Positions 22,983 to 31,069 of a stretch of 33,792 bases of DNA are shown piece after piece. The stretch comes from Streptomyces panaciradicis. GTDB lineage: Bacteria > Actinomycetota > Actinomycetes > Streptomycetales > Streptomycetaceae. Every line of letters begins with the position of its first letter. Position 1 is the first letter of the stretch. A program made the translations under genes and the position numbers. The notes under the pieces are model-generated. The model made no database searches and had not been told where the DNA came from. It saw only the letters and a program-made list of their open reading frames with translations. The DNA is taken from assembly GCF_023516615.1 (NCBI RefSeq), contig NZ_JAMGBF010000086.1, positions 1 to 33,792 on the forward strand, written 5' to 3'.

Positions 22983-24125
22983 GTGACCCTCACCTTTCAC
23001 TGGTTCCTGCCCACCAACGGCGACAGCCGTCACGTCGTCGGCGGCGGTCACGGCACCCCCGCCACCGCCTCCGGACAGGACCGGCCGCCGACGGTCGCCC
23101 ATCTCAGCCGGATCGCCGGCGCCGCCGAGGACCTGGGCTTCGTCGGCGTGCTCACCCCGACCGGCGCCTGGTGCGAGGACGCGTGGCTGACCACCGCGAT
23201 GGTCAGCCGGCACACCGAGCGGCTGAAGTTCCTGGTCGCCTTCCGCCCCGGCTTCGTCTCGCCCACGCTGGCCGCCCAGATGGCCTCCACCTTCCAGCGG
23301 CAGAGCGGCGGACGGCTGCTGCTGAACGTCGTCACCGGCGGCGAGAGTCACGAGCAGCGGGCCTACGGCGACTTCCTCGACAAGGACGCCCGGTACCGCC
23401 GTACCGGCGAATTCCTCCAGATCGTAAGGGAGTTGTGGGAGGGCAAGACCGTCGATCTGCACGGCGAGCATCTCCGGGTCGAGGACGCCAGGCTGGCGCG
23501 GGTGCCCGACCCGGTCCCGGAGGTGTACTTCGGCGGGTCCTCGCCGATCGCCGGGGAGGTCGCCGCGCGGCACGCCGACGTCTACCTCACCTGGGGCGAG
23601 CCGCCCGCCCAGGTCGCCGAGAAGATCGCGTGGGTGAGGGGCCTGGCCGCCGCGCAAGGCCGCACCCTGCGCTTCGGCATCCGGCTGCACGTCATCACCC
23701 GCGACACCTCCGAGCAGGCATGGGCGGAGGCCGACCGGCTCCTCGCAGGGTTCGACCCGGAGACGGTGCGGGCCGTGCAGGCCGGGCTCGCCCGCAGCGA
23801 GTCCGAGGGGCAGCGGCGCATGCTCGCCCTGCACGGCGGCGGCAACCGGGACGGCCTCGAGATCCACCCCAACCTGTGGGCGGGCATCGGCCTGGTGCGC
23901 GGCGGCGCGGGCACCGCCCTGGTGGGCAGCCACGACGAGGTGGCCGAGCGGATCAAGGAGTACCACGCCCTCGGCATCGACGAGTTCGTGCTCTCCGGCT
24001 ACCCGCACCTGGAGGAGGCCTACTGGTTCGGCGAGGGCGTGCTGCCGAGGCTCGCCGCGCAGGGCCTGTGGCGGCATCCCGTCGACACCCGGAGCGCCCC
24101 CGCCGCGCAGGTGCCGTTCGCCTGA
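22983..24125 (+). CDS. ssuD: FMNH2-dependent alkanesulfonate monooxygenase SsuD
   Basis: A 380-residue enzyme that splits aliphatic sulfonates into aldehyde and sulfite with FMNH2 and O2. Family residues are present: Cys64 in TGAWCEDAW (equivalent to Cys54 of E. coli SsuD), Arg and His in FGIRLHVITRD, and the C-terminal VLSGYPHLEEAYWFGEGVLPRL. It also has VVTGG near residue 118. The GTG start follows closely on SsuE, as in ssuED pairs elsewhere. It is the last gene of the ten-gene run. Length is normal. Confidence 0.94.
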   Translation: MTLTFHWFLPTNGDSRHVVGGGHGTPATASGQDRPPTVAHLSRIAGAAEDLGFVGVLTPTGAWCEDAWLTTAMVSRHTERLKFLVAFRPGFVSPTLAAQMASTFQRQSGGRLLLNVVTGGESHEQRAYGDFLDKDARYRRTGEFLQIVRELWEGKTVDLHGEHLRVEDARLARVPDPVPEVYFGGSSPIAGEVAARHADVYLTWGEPPAQVAEKIAWVRGLAAAQGRTLRFGIRLHVITRDTSEQAWAEADRLLAGFDPETVRAVQAGLARSESEGQRRMLALHGGGNRDGLEIHPNLWAGIGLVRGGAGTALVGSHDEVAERIKEYHALGIDEFVLSGYPHLEEAYWFGEGVLPRLAAQGLWRHPVDTRSAPAAQVPFA

Positions 24126-24169
24126 ACGCGCCTTCTACGAGCGTGAACCAGCCAGTTCGCGGCTCTAAC

Positions 24170-24195
24170 CCTAGTATTCCTATCGAATTACTAGG
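24170..24195 (+). promoter_or_regulatory. Palindrome with three CCTA/TAGG half-sites upstream of the SfnB-like unit
   Basis: CCTAGTA (24170-24176) and TACTAGG (24189-24195) form a 7-bp inverted repeat. Inside it a second CCTA (24179-24182) makes a CCTA-N9-TAGG site like that at 11993-12009. The region is strikingly AT-rich for this genome. A TTGACG box follows at 24202. It is probably the operator and promoter of the unit. Confidence 0.5.
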
Positions 24196-24229
24196 AAAGT
24201 ATTGACGGGGCTCGGTGGGGAGAGTGAGC

Positions 24230-24307
24230 ATGACGAAACCGACGTGCCGCCTCACCCCGCCGCTTCCATGCCGCGTTCGCTTCGCCCTTCGAAGGAAGAC
24301 CCGATGA
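24230..24307 (+). CDS. Small Cys-containing ORF upstream of the SfnB-like gene (possible leader)
   Basis: A 25-codon ORF, MTKPTCRLTPPLPCRVRF followed by a basic tail, with Cys at 6 and 14. GGGGAGAG lies 6 bases upstream of the ATG. Its stop overlaps the ATG of a second tiny ORF (ATGA). It lacks the HIDL motif of the other leaders. A sensor role is a guess based on position, ribosome site, Cys codons and coupling. Confidence 0.45.
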   Translation: MTKPTCRLTPPLPCRVRFALRRKTR

Positions 24308-24363
24308 GCACATCACTGAGCTGTAGCGACCGCAGCAGCCGTACGAGGCGGGTCCGCGCGTGA
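24304..24363 (+). CDS. Second small Cys-containing ORF, coupled to the SfnB-like gene
   Basis: A 19-codon ORF, MSTSLSCSDRSSRTRRVRA. It starts by ATGA overlap with the ORF at 24230, has a GAAGGA site 8 bases upstream, and ends by GTGA overlap with the SfnB-like start. The chain of two exact 4-base overlaps suggests that ribosomes pass through both to reach the enzyme gene. Confidence 0.45.
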   Translation: MSTSLSCSDRSSRTRRVRA

Positions 24364-25586
24364 CGGTGACGGCGGACGAGGCGACCGACGCGGCGTTCGG
24401 GCCGCAGGCCGACTGGGCGCACATCGCCCGTGAGGTGGCCGACGACCTCGCCACCGACGCGGCCGAACGCGAGGAGGCCGGCAAGGCGCCGCTCGACGAG
24501 GTCATCCGGCTGCGTGAGTCGGGACTGCTGTCGCTGCTGGTGCCGGCCGAACGCGGGGGAGGGGACGCGGACTGGCGCACGGCCTGCACGGTCGTACGGA
24601 CGGTCGCAGCGGCCGACGGCGCCATCGGCCACCTGCTGGGCAGCCACTACGTCCTCTCCTACAGCACCAGGTTCTTCGCCGGACCCGGCCAGGTCGGCCG
24701 TATCGAAAGGGAGTCGGCGGCCGGGCAGTGGTGCTGGGGAGGCGGCATCGCCGGGCATGAACCACCGCTCATGCTGATCCCCACGGCGGACGGCCATCTG
24801 CTGGACGGCTACCAACGGTTCCCCACCGGAGTCGGAATCGCCGACCGGCTGCTGGTCCGCGCCTTCAGATCCGGGACCGGCGAGCCGCTGGCCGTCCTCG
24901 TCGACCCCGCCCGCCCGGGCGTCGTGACGGGAGTCGGCGGGGACACCTTCGGGCAGCGGCTGGCGGCCGGCGGGAGCGTGGAGTTCGACTCGGTGCCCGT
25001 CGCGGCGGACGACGTACTCGGTTCCCTCTCACCGGACGAGGGCGTCCTGTCGCCCTTCGCCTGCCTCGCCGCCCCGACCGCACACCTGGTCTCCGCCCAG
25101 GTCTGCCTCGGCCTCGCCGAGGGAATGCTGGACGAGGTCCGCGAATACGGCCGGATCGTGAAGTCCCCCTGGCAGCCGTTCTCCGCACAGCCCTGGCCCG
25201 ACGGCCCCCCGCAGGACCCGCACGCACTGGTCGCCTACGGCGAACTCGCCGTCTCCGCCCGGGCCGCGTCCGCCCTCGCCGATCAGGCGGTGGACGCCCT
25301 GCTGCGCGGCCTCGCACAGGGAGAGGCACTCGACGACGAGGAGTGCGCGGAGATCACCGTCCTCGCGAGCGCGGCCGAAGCCGCCGCCTCCCGTGCCGTG
25401 CAGGAGATCACCACCCGCGCGCTGGACGCCATCGGCGCCCCCGCCGCCTCCTCCCGCCTCGGATTCGACCGCTTCTGGCGCAACGCCCGCACCCACACCC
25501 TCCGCGAGCCCCGCGTCAACCTGCTGCGCGAGGTCGGCGACTACTTCCTCAACGGCGCACACCCGCCCTTCACGCTTCCAGCATGA
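24360..25586 (+). CDS. SfnB/DszC-like acyl-CoA-dehydrogenase-fold flavin monooxygenase
   Basis: A 408-residue protein with the acyl-CoA dehydrogenase fold of the SfnB/DszC group, which acts with FMNH2 and oxygen on organosulfur compounds rather than on acyl-CoA. Seen are the N-terminal helical domain (ADWAHIAREVADDLATDAAEREEAG), RTVAAADGAIGHLLGSHY, the middle beta-domain (GQWCWGGGIAGHEPPLMLIPTADGHLLDGYQRFPTGV) and the C-terminal NARTHTLREPRVNLLREVGDYFLNG. No acyl-CoA catalytic Glu region was recognised. The GTG start overlaps a 19-codon ORF. It could pair with SsuE. Confidence 0.88.
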   Translation: MTVTADEATDAAFGPQADWAHIAREVADDLATDAAEREEAGKAPLDEVIRLRESGLLSLLVPAERGGGDADWRTACTVVRTVAAADGAIGHLLGSHYVLSYSTRFFAGPGQVGRIERESAAGQWCWGGGIAGHEPPLMLIPTADGHLLDGYQRFPTGVGIADRLLVRAFRSGTGEPLAVLVDPARPGVVTGVGGDTFGQRLAAGGSVEFDSVPVAADDVLGSLSPDEGVLSPFACLAAPTAHLVSAQVCLGLAEGMLDEVREYGRIVKSPWQPFSAQPWPDGPPQDPHALVAYGELAVSARAASALADQAVDALLRGLAQGEALDDEECAEITVLASAAEAAASRAVQEITTRALDAIGAPAASSRLGFDRFWRNARTHTLREPRVNLLREVGDYFLNGAHPPFTLPA

Positions 25587-25681
25587 CGAGGCCCGTCGTC
25601 GGCTGACCGGGCCGCCGTATTCGCTGGGCGATCCCATCGCCGGCCGGTACCGTGTGGCCTGGGAGCGAGGGGGATGAGCCG

Positions 25682-26230
25682 GTGCGGCCGGTGTTGTTGG
25701 TGGATGTCGACGGGCCGCTGAACCCGTACGCCGCGAAGCCGTACCGTCGGCCCGAGGGCTATCGGACGCACCGTCTGCTGACCCCGCGCTGGGAGTCCGC
25801 CGAACGGCGGCGCCTGAAGGAGTGGGGCCTGCCGAACCGGCCGGTCAAGCCCCTGCGGGTGTGGCTCAACCCCGATCACGGCCCGGAGCTGCAGGCACTT
25901 CCCTACGACCTCGTGTGGGCGACGACGTGGGAGGAGGAGGCCAACGCCTTCGTCGCACCGGCCCTGGGACTGTCCGAACTGCCCTTCATCAGCTGGCCCT
26001 CACCTCGACCCGAGCCCGCGGACGGCGTGTTCTGGAAGACGCCCGAGATCGTCGCGTGGGCGGAAGGCCGTACGTTCGCCTGGATCGACGACGAGATCAC
26101 CGAGGCGGACCGAACCTGGGTGAAGGACCACCACGACGGCCTCGCCCTCTTGCATCGGGTCGACCCCCGACGCGGCCTCACCCGAGACGACTTCGCGGTG
26201 CTGGCTTCATGGGCGAACAGCATCAACTGA
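25682..26230 (+). CDS. HAD-type phosphatase-like protein
   Basis: A 182-residue protein with an N-terminal VLLVDVDGPLNP motif, matching HAD motif I (DxDG), then a VWATTWEEEAN stretch corresponding to motif II and a FAWIDDEITEAD motif corresponding to the C-terminal acidic motif. Many Streptomyces genomes carry this type, and no substrate is known. The GTG start was chosen because GAGGGGG lies upstream and because motif I then falls at residue 7. It lies about 95 bp after the SfnB-like gene and is followed 21 bp later by the deaminase gene. It does not look related to sulfur. Confidence 0.75.
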   Translation: MRPVLLVDVDGPLNPYAAKPYRRPEGYRTHRLLTPRWESAERRRLKEWGLPNRPVKPLRVWLNPDHGPELQALPYDLVWATTWEEEANAFVAPALGLSELPFISWPSPRPEPADGVFWKTPEIVAWAEGRTFAWIDDEITEADRTWVKDHHDGLALLHRVDPRRGLTRDDFAVLASWANSIN

Positions 26231-26251
26231 CACACGCACAAGGCAGAGAAG

Positions 26252-26665
26252 ATGACCACGCAGATCCAGCAGCTCGACCACGAACTGATCCAGGCCGCCG
26301 CCCAGGTCGCGCGCACCCGCTGCCGCGGGGACAACCACACCATGGCGGCGGCTGGTCGTGCCCCGGACGGCCGCATCGTCACCGCCGTCAACGCCTACCA
26401 CTTCACCGGCGGCCCCTGCGCCGAGCTGGTCCTCATCGGCACCGCGGCCGCCCAGGGCGTCTACGAACTGGACACCATCGTCGCCGTCGGCGACCGCGAC
26501 CGCGGGGTCGTGCCGCCGTGCGGCCGCTGCCGCCAGGTGCTGCTCGACTACTTCCCCGCTCTGAAGGTCATCGTCGGCGCGGGCGACCGCACCCGCGCCG
26601 TCCCCGTCCGCGACCTGCTGCCTGAGAGTTACGTCTGGGCCGACCACCAGCTCGACGCCGACTGA
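26252..26665 (+). CDS. Blasticidin-S-deaminase-like cytidine deaminase family protein
   Basis: A 137-residue zinc deaminase. The zinc and catalytic motifs are GGPCAELV (Cys56, Glu58) and PPCGRCRQVLLD (Cys90, Cys93). The stretches NAYHFTGGPCAEL and RDLLPESYVW match fungal blasticidin S deaminase almost exactly, with Cys in place of the His used by ordinary cytidine deaminases of the HAE type. It may detoxify blasticidin-like nucleoside antibiotics made by other actinomycetes, or deaminate another cytosine compound. The ATG is preceded by a GGCAGAGAAG site. It ends 18 bp from the convergent flavoprotein gene. Confidence 0.85.
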   Translation: MTTQIQQLDHELIQAAAQVARTRCRGDNHTMAAAGRAPDGRIVTAVNAYHFTGGPCAELVLIGTAAAQGVYELDTIVAVGDRDRGVVPPCGRCRQVLLDYFPALKVIVGAGDRTRAVPVRDLLPESYVWADHQLDAD

Positions 26666-26685
26666 GAGCTCGGGCGGTCCCGCTC
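26666..26685. terminator. Candidate bidirectional terminator between convergent genes
   Basis: GAG plus CGGG (26666-26674, 2-base bulge) pairs with CCCG plus CTC (26679-26685). It sits in the 18-bp gap between the deaminase and flavoprotein stops and overlaps the latter by 2 bases. The stem is short. Confidence 0.35.
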
Positions 26686-29416
26686 ACGAGGCGCGTGCCG
26701 CGTAGGCCCTCACGTCCGCGTCCGAGTCCGTGGTGGCCGTGGCGAGGGCGGCCCGGGCCTCGGGAACCGGAAGGTGCCGGGTCAGGGACAGTACGGCGGC
26801 CTTGCGCACGTCGGCGTTGGAGTCGGCCAGCGCCTTGGCCAGCGCCGGGATCGCCCCGGCCGGGGCGGCGGCCGACAGGGCGGTGGCGGCGCCGGCGCGG
26901 ACCTGCCAGGACCGGTCCGACAGGGCGGCCACCGCGCGGGCGGCGAGCGGGGCCGGGCAGCCCACGGAGGCCAGCGCACCGAACGCGGCAGCGCGCACCA
27001 GAGGATCGGTGTCCTCGGTGAGCGCGTCCAACGCCCCCTGCGCGACGGTCGAGATGCCCACGCCGGCCAGGGCCTTCGCCACGGTGACGCGGACCTCGCG
27101 GGACGGGTCGTGCGCCGCACGTGCCAAGGGCTCGGCCGCGTCGACCGACACGAGCGCCCGCACCGCCTCGATCCGCACCGCGACGTCGGAGTCGGCCAGG
27201 TACTCGGCGAACAGGCCGGCGTCCCCCAGGCGCAGGGCGCGCAGGACGTCGAGGACCGCGGCGCGCACGACGGGGTCGGCCTCCGTGAGCGCCCGGGTGA
27301 GCGCATGGCGCAGGGAGGGTTCGGACGGCAGGGTCTCGACCAGCTCGCGCAGGGATGCCGCCGCGGCCGACCGGACCTGGGCGTCGGGGTCGGCGAGCGC
27401 CTCCGCCAAAGCCTGTCCCGTGCCGGGAGGCACGGTCTCGGTGAGGACGGAGACGGCTGTCCGCCGTACGCCGGGATCGGGATCGGCCAAGTAGGGCTTG
27501 AGGGCGACGAGTTCGGGTTCCTCCTCGGCGAGCGTCAGCAGGGCGAGGAGCCGGGGTGAGGAGATCTCGCCGGGGTCGGCTGTCACGGACTGCGCGGACC
27601 GCGCGCCGGTCCTCGGACCGGCGGCCACCGGAGCCACCTCCCGCGCCCCGGCCGTGGCCACCTGCTCGGGATGCACCTCGCCGAGGTGCCGGGATGCACC
27701 TCCGACCGGGCTGAACTCCTCGACCGGAACGAGGTAGGGAGCCACCGGACGGACCGTGAACTCCATCGCGCCGGAAGGGGACTTGCGCAGATCGAGATGG
27801 TGCAGCCAGGACGCGTCGTCGCGTCGCGGATGGTCGATGCGCTCGTGGTAGAGACCCCAACGCGACTCCGTCCGGGCCAGCGACGCCCGCGCCGCCATCT
27901 CCGCGCAGTCGCGGATGAAGCCGACCTCGGCACACCGCATCAGCTCGTGCGGGGTCCGGGCGCCCATCGAGGCGATGTCGGCGCGCATCCGCTCGAACGC
28001 CTCCAGCGCCAGCGACAGCCGGGCCCCGGACTTCGGCGGCGCCACGTAGTCGTTCACGAAGCGGCGCAGCTTGTACTCGACCTGGAGTTGCGGCGGCCCG
28101 TCCGGGTTGCGCAGTGGGCGGTAGACCAGTTCGTGCGCCTCGCGCAGCTGCTCCCGCGGCAACTCGCCCTCATAGACGCGGTATTGGGAAGCGTCCACGC
28201 CGGCCAGGTCCCCGAAGACGAACGCGCCGATCATGTAGTTGTGCGGCACGCAGGCCAGGTCGCCGGCCGCGTAGAGGCGCGGGACGGTCGTACGGGCGTG
28301 GTCGTCGACCCGTACCCCCGAGGCCGAGTGGCCGCCGCACAGGCCGATCTCGGAGATGTGCATCTCGACGTCATGAGTGCGGTAGTCGTGGCCGCGGCCC
28401 GCGTGGAACGTGCCGCGGGTGGGCCGCTCCGTCGAGTGCAGGATGGACTCCAGGGCGGAGACCGACTCCTCCGGGAGATGGCTCAGCTTGAGGTACACCG
28501 GCCCCCGGTCGCTGGCGACCTCCGCCGCGAACTCCGCCATCATCTGCCCCGACCAGTAGTCGGAGTCGACGAAACGCTCACCGTGCCGGTTGACCTGATA
28601 GCCGCCGAAGGGGTTGGCGACGTAGGCACAGGCCGGGCCGTTGTAGTCCTTGATGAGCGGGTTGATCTGGAAGCACTCGATGCCGGTCAGCTCGGCGCCC
28701 GCGTGGTACGCCATCGCATAGCCGTCGCCCGCGTTCGTGGGGTTCTCGTACGTGCCGTACAGATAGCCCGAGGCGGGCAGGCCGAGGCGGCCGCAGGCAC
28801 CGGTCGCCAGGATCACGGCACCCGCCCGCACCACCACGAACGCACCCGTGCGCGTGTTGAAGCCGGCCGCGCCCACCGCCCGCCCCTGCGAGGTGAGCAC
28901 CCGCACCGGCATCACCCGGTTCTCGATCCGGATGCGTTCCCGCATCTCCCGCCGCCGCAACTGCCGGTAGAGGACCTTCTTGACGTCCTTGCCCTCCGGC
29001 ATGGGCAGCACGTACGAACCCGACCGGTGCACCTGACGGACCGCGTACTCGCCGTGCTCGTCCTTCTCGAACTTCACGCCGTACGACTCCAGGCGCTGCA
29101 CCATGGCGAAGCCGCGGGTGGCGGTCTGGCGGACGGTGGACTGGTCGACGACGCCGTCGTTGGCGCGGGTGATCTCGGCGACGTAGTCGTCGGGCTCGGC
29201 CCGTCCGGGCACGACCGCGTTGTTGACGCCGTCCATGCCCATGGCGAGCGCGCCCGAGTGCCGTACATGGGCCTTCTCCAGCAGCAGGACGTTCGCGCCG
29301 TGTTCGGCGGCTGTCAGGGCCGCCATGGTGCCGGCCGTGCCGCCACCGACGACCAGGACGTCGCAGGAGATCTCCTCCGCCTCGCTGAGGGCCGGGATCT
29401 GCAGGGGAGTGTCCAC
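26684..29416 (-). CDS. AprA/fumarate-reductase-like flavoprotein fused to HEAT repeats
   Basis: A 910-residue protein. Residues about 18-560 are a fumarate reductase/adenylylsulfate reductase A-type FAD domain: CDVLVVGGGTAGTMAAL (FAD loop, residues 18-34), RHSGALAMGMDGVNN, ILATGACGRLG, and AAGDLACVPHNYMIGAFVFGD near the end of the flavin domain. A linker follows, then about nine HEAT repeats (residues ~635-910), each with a D-x-(x)-V-R turn such as DPDPGVR, DPDAQVR and DSDVAVR. The GTG start (29416) was chosen for its position 23 bp after the ATPase stop and an AAAGG site. It is last in an operon with an importer and a ferredoxin. A redox job on an imported sulfur compound or released sulfite is inferred. 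Confidence 0.85.
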   Translation of the reverse strand: MDTPLQIPALSEAEEISCDVLVVGGGTAGTMAALTAAEHGANVLLLEKAHVRHSGALAMGMDGVNNAVVPGRAEPDDYVAEITRANDGVVDQSTVRQTATRGFAMVQRLESYGVKFEKDEHGEYAVRQVHRSGSYVLPMPEGKDVKKVLYRQLRRREMRERIRIENRVMPVRVLTSQGRAVGAAGFNTRTGAFVVVRAGAVILATGACGRLGLPASGYLYGTYENPTNAGDGYAMAYHAGAELTGIECFQINPLIKDYNGPACAYVANPFGGYQVNRHGERFVDSDYWSGQMMAEFAAEVASDRGPVYLKLSHLPEESVSALESILHSTERPTRGTFHAGRGHDYRTHDVEMHISEIGLCGGHSASGVRVDDHARTTVPRLYAAGDLACVPHNYMIGAFVFGDLAGVDASQYRVYEGELPREQLREAHELVYRPLRNPDGPPQLQVEYKLRRFVNDYVAPPKSGARLSLALEAFERMRADIASMGARTPHELMRCAEVGFIRDCAEMAARASLARTESRWGLYHERIDHPRRDDASWLHHLDLRKSPSGAMEFTVRPVAPYLVPVEEFSPVGGASRHLGEVHPEQVATAGAREVAPVAAGPRTGARSAQSVTADPGEISSPRLLALLTLAEEEPELVALKPYLADPDPGVRRTAVSVLTETVPPGTGQALAEALADPDAQVRSAAAASLRELVETLPSEPSLRHALTRALTEADPVVRAAVLDVLRALRLGDAGLFAEYLADSDVAVRIEAVRALVSVDAAEPLARAAHDPSREVRVTVAKALAGVGISTVAQGALDALTEDTDPLVRAAAFGALASVGCPAPLAARAVAALSDRSWQVRAGAATALSAAAPAGAIPALAKALADSNADVRKAAVLSLTRHLPVPEARAALATATTDSDADVRAYAARAS

Positions 29417-29439
29417 CGGGGTGCCTTTCACGTTGCGGA

Positions 29440-30225
29440 TCACGTTCCGAGCGAGGACAGGACCTCGCGCCGCAGCGCCACGCGCGCGGGATCGTCGTGG
29501 GCCGTGCGATCGCGTGGCCGCGGTACGTCGCGTACGGCGGTCAGCCGGCCGTTTCCTAGGAGCGCCACGCGGTCGCCGAGGAAGAGGGCCTCGTCCACGT
29601 CGTGGGTGACGAAGACGACGGTCGCGCCCGTGCCGTGCAGGACCTCCACCAGCAGGTCCTGCATGCCCGAGCGGGTCTGGGCGTCGAGGGCGCCGAAGGG
29701 TTCGTCCATGAGGACGGCGCGCGGCGCCCCGGCGAGTGCGCGGGCCAACTGGGCACGCTGGCGCTGCCCGCCGGAGACCCGGTGCGGCAACTGCCGTGCC
29801 AGGTCGGCCAGTCCGACGCGGGCCAGCCACTGCTCGGCCTGGAGGCGGCGCTGCGAGCGGGGGACGCGGCGGACGGCAAGCGGGAGTTCGACGTTGGCGC
29901 GCAGGGTGCGCCAGGGCAGGAGGGCGTCCTCCTGGAAGACCAGGGCGCGTTCGGCGGACGGGCCTGCCAGGGGTTGGCCGTCCCGGGCGATCTGCCCGGC
30001 GAGCGGGGACAGCAGCCCCGCCAGGGTACGCAGCAGGGTCGACTTGCCGCAGCCGGACGGACCCACGACGGTGAGGATCTCGCCGGGCGCGATGTCCAGG
30101 TCGACGTCGGACAGGACCGGTGCAGTCGGGCGGCCGAGCGTGGCGGCGCGGAGGGTGAGGCCGATGCCGCCTGCGAGGTGTGGGGTTGGACGGAGTGCGG
30201 GTTCGGTGTCAGACGAGGTGCTCAT
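29440..30225 (-). CDS. Nitrate/sulfonate-type ABC transporter ATP-binding protein
   Basis: A 261-residue ABC ATPase. Walker A GPSGCGKST is at residues 55-63, the Q-loop is LVFQEDALLPWRTL, the signature is VSGGQRQR, and Walker B is AVLMDEPFGALD, with the switch His in VTHDVDEALFLGD. These mark the SsuB/TauB/NrtD group. The ATG has an AAGGAGG site and overlaps the permease end by 17 bp. It drives the importer formed with the genes at 30209 and 31066. Confidence 0.9.
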   Translation of the reverse strand: MSTSSDTEPALRPTPHLAGGIGLTLRAATLGRPTAPVLSDVDLDIAPGEILTVVGPSGCGKSTLLRTLAGLLSPLAGQIARDGQPLAGPSAERALVFQEDALLPWRTLRANVELPLAVRRVPRSQRRLQAEQWLARVGLADLARQLPHRVSGGQRQRAQLARALAGAPRAVLMDEPFGALDAQTRSGMQDLLVEVLHGTGATVVFVTHDVDEALFLGDRVALLGNGRLTAVRDVPRPRDRTAHDDPARVALRREVLSSLGT

Positions 30226-31069
30226 CGCGTGCCTCCTTGTTGCCGGAGGGCCGGGGGACGGGGGAGGCGGCGAGCGGGCGTGCCGGCGTCGGCCGGGCGG
30301 CGCTGACCGGGGACGTACGCGGCAGCCAGTGGGTCAGGCGCCGGCCCAGGAGTTCCACCGCCGTGGAGGTCAGCCAGCCGAGGACGCCGATCGTCACCAT
30401 GCCGACGAAGACGCCCGGGTAGTCGACGACCGTGTAGTCCTGCCAGGTGCGGTAACCGACCCCGTACTGACCGGAGATCATCTCCGCGGAGATCACGCAG
30501 ATCCACGAGACGCCGATGCCGACCGACAGTCCGCCGAAGATGCCGGGCAGGGCGCCCGGCAGCACGACCGAGCCGAGGACGCGCCAGCGGCCGCCGCCCA
30601 TGGTCAGCACGGCTTCCTCCCACACCGGCGTCAGCGCCCGCACGGCATGCCGGGTGGAGACCAGGACCGGGAAGAAGGCGGCGGTGAAGGTGATGAAGAC
30701 GATGCCCTGCTCGTTGGAGGGGAAGAGCAGGATGGCGACGGGGACCAGGGCGATCGCCGGGATCGGGCGGACGACCTCCAGCAGGGGACCCAGCAAATCC
30801 TCGGCGAGCGGTGAGCGCGCCACGAGCACGCCCACCGCCACGCCCAGCACCGCCGCCAGCACGAAGCCGGTGACGATGCGGGTGAGGCTGTCGGTGAGGT
30901 CCGTCCAGTAGTCCGGCCCGGCCAGGCGGTCGGCGAAGGTGCGGGCCACGTCGGTGACCGTGGGGAACTGCGAGAAGCGCAGCCACAGGTCGACGTCCAG
31001 GCTGGTCAGCAGTTGCCAGAGTCCGAGGGCCGCCGCGAGGGCGGTCACCCGCAGTGCGTACCGGCTCAC
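30209..31069 (-). CDS. Nitrate/sulfonate-type ABC transporter permease
   Basis: A 286-residue permease with about six membrane segments. The family core is RPIPAIALVPVAILLF (near residue 110), then EEAVLTMGGGRWRVLGSVVLPGALPGIFGGLSVGIGVSWICVISAEMI, the ATPase contact loop and the following helix typical of SsuC/TauC/NrtB. The GTG start overlaps the binding-protein stop (GTGA at 31066-31069). The C-terminal 40 residues are rich in Pro and Ala and look disordered. Confidence 0.88.
   Translation of the reverse strand: MSRYALRVTALAAALGLWQLLTSLDVDLWLRFSQFPTVTDVARTFADRLAGPDYWTDLTDSLTRIVTGFVLAAVLGVAVGVLVARSPLAEDLLGPLLEVVRPIPAIALVPVAILLFPSNEQGIVFITFTAAFFPVLVSTRHAVRALTPVWEEAVLTMGGGRWRVLGSVVLPGALPGIFGGLSVGIGVSWICVISAEMISGQYGVGYRTWQDYTVVDYPGVFVGMVTIGVLGWLTSTAVELLGRRLTHWLPRTSPVSAARPTPARPLAASPVPRPSGNKEARDEHLV

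Noticed and set aside
24220..24255. Minus-strand ATG followed by RRHVGF, resembling the leader motif
   Set aside because: No Asp-Leu, no Ser or Cys where the motif needs them, no ribosome site, and it continues into the end of ssuD in a long shadow frame.
29417..29830. N-terminal extension of the flavoprotein frame into the ATPase gene
   Set aside because: The extension is Arg/Gly-rich and overlaps the ATPase in another frame. The GTG at 29416 has a ribosome site and the right distance to the FAD loop.
27671..30814. 1047-codon plus-strand open frame opposite the flavoprotein and ATPase genes
   Set aside because: Antisense to proteins with intact FAD and Walker motifs; no domain recognised.
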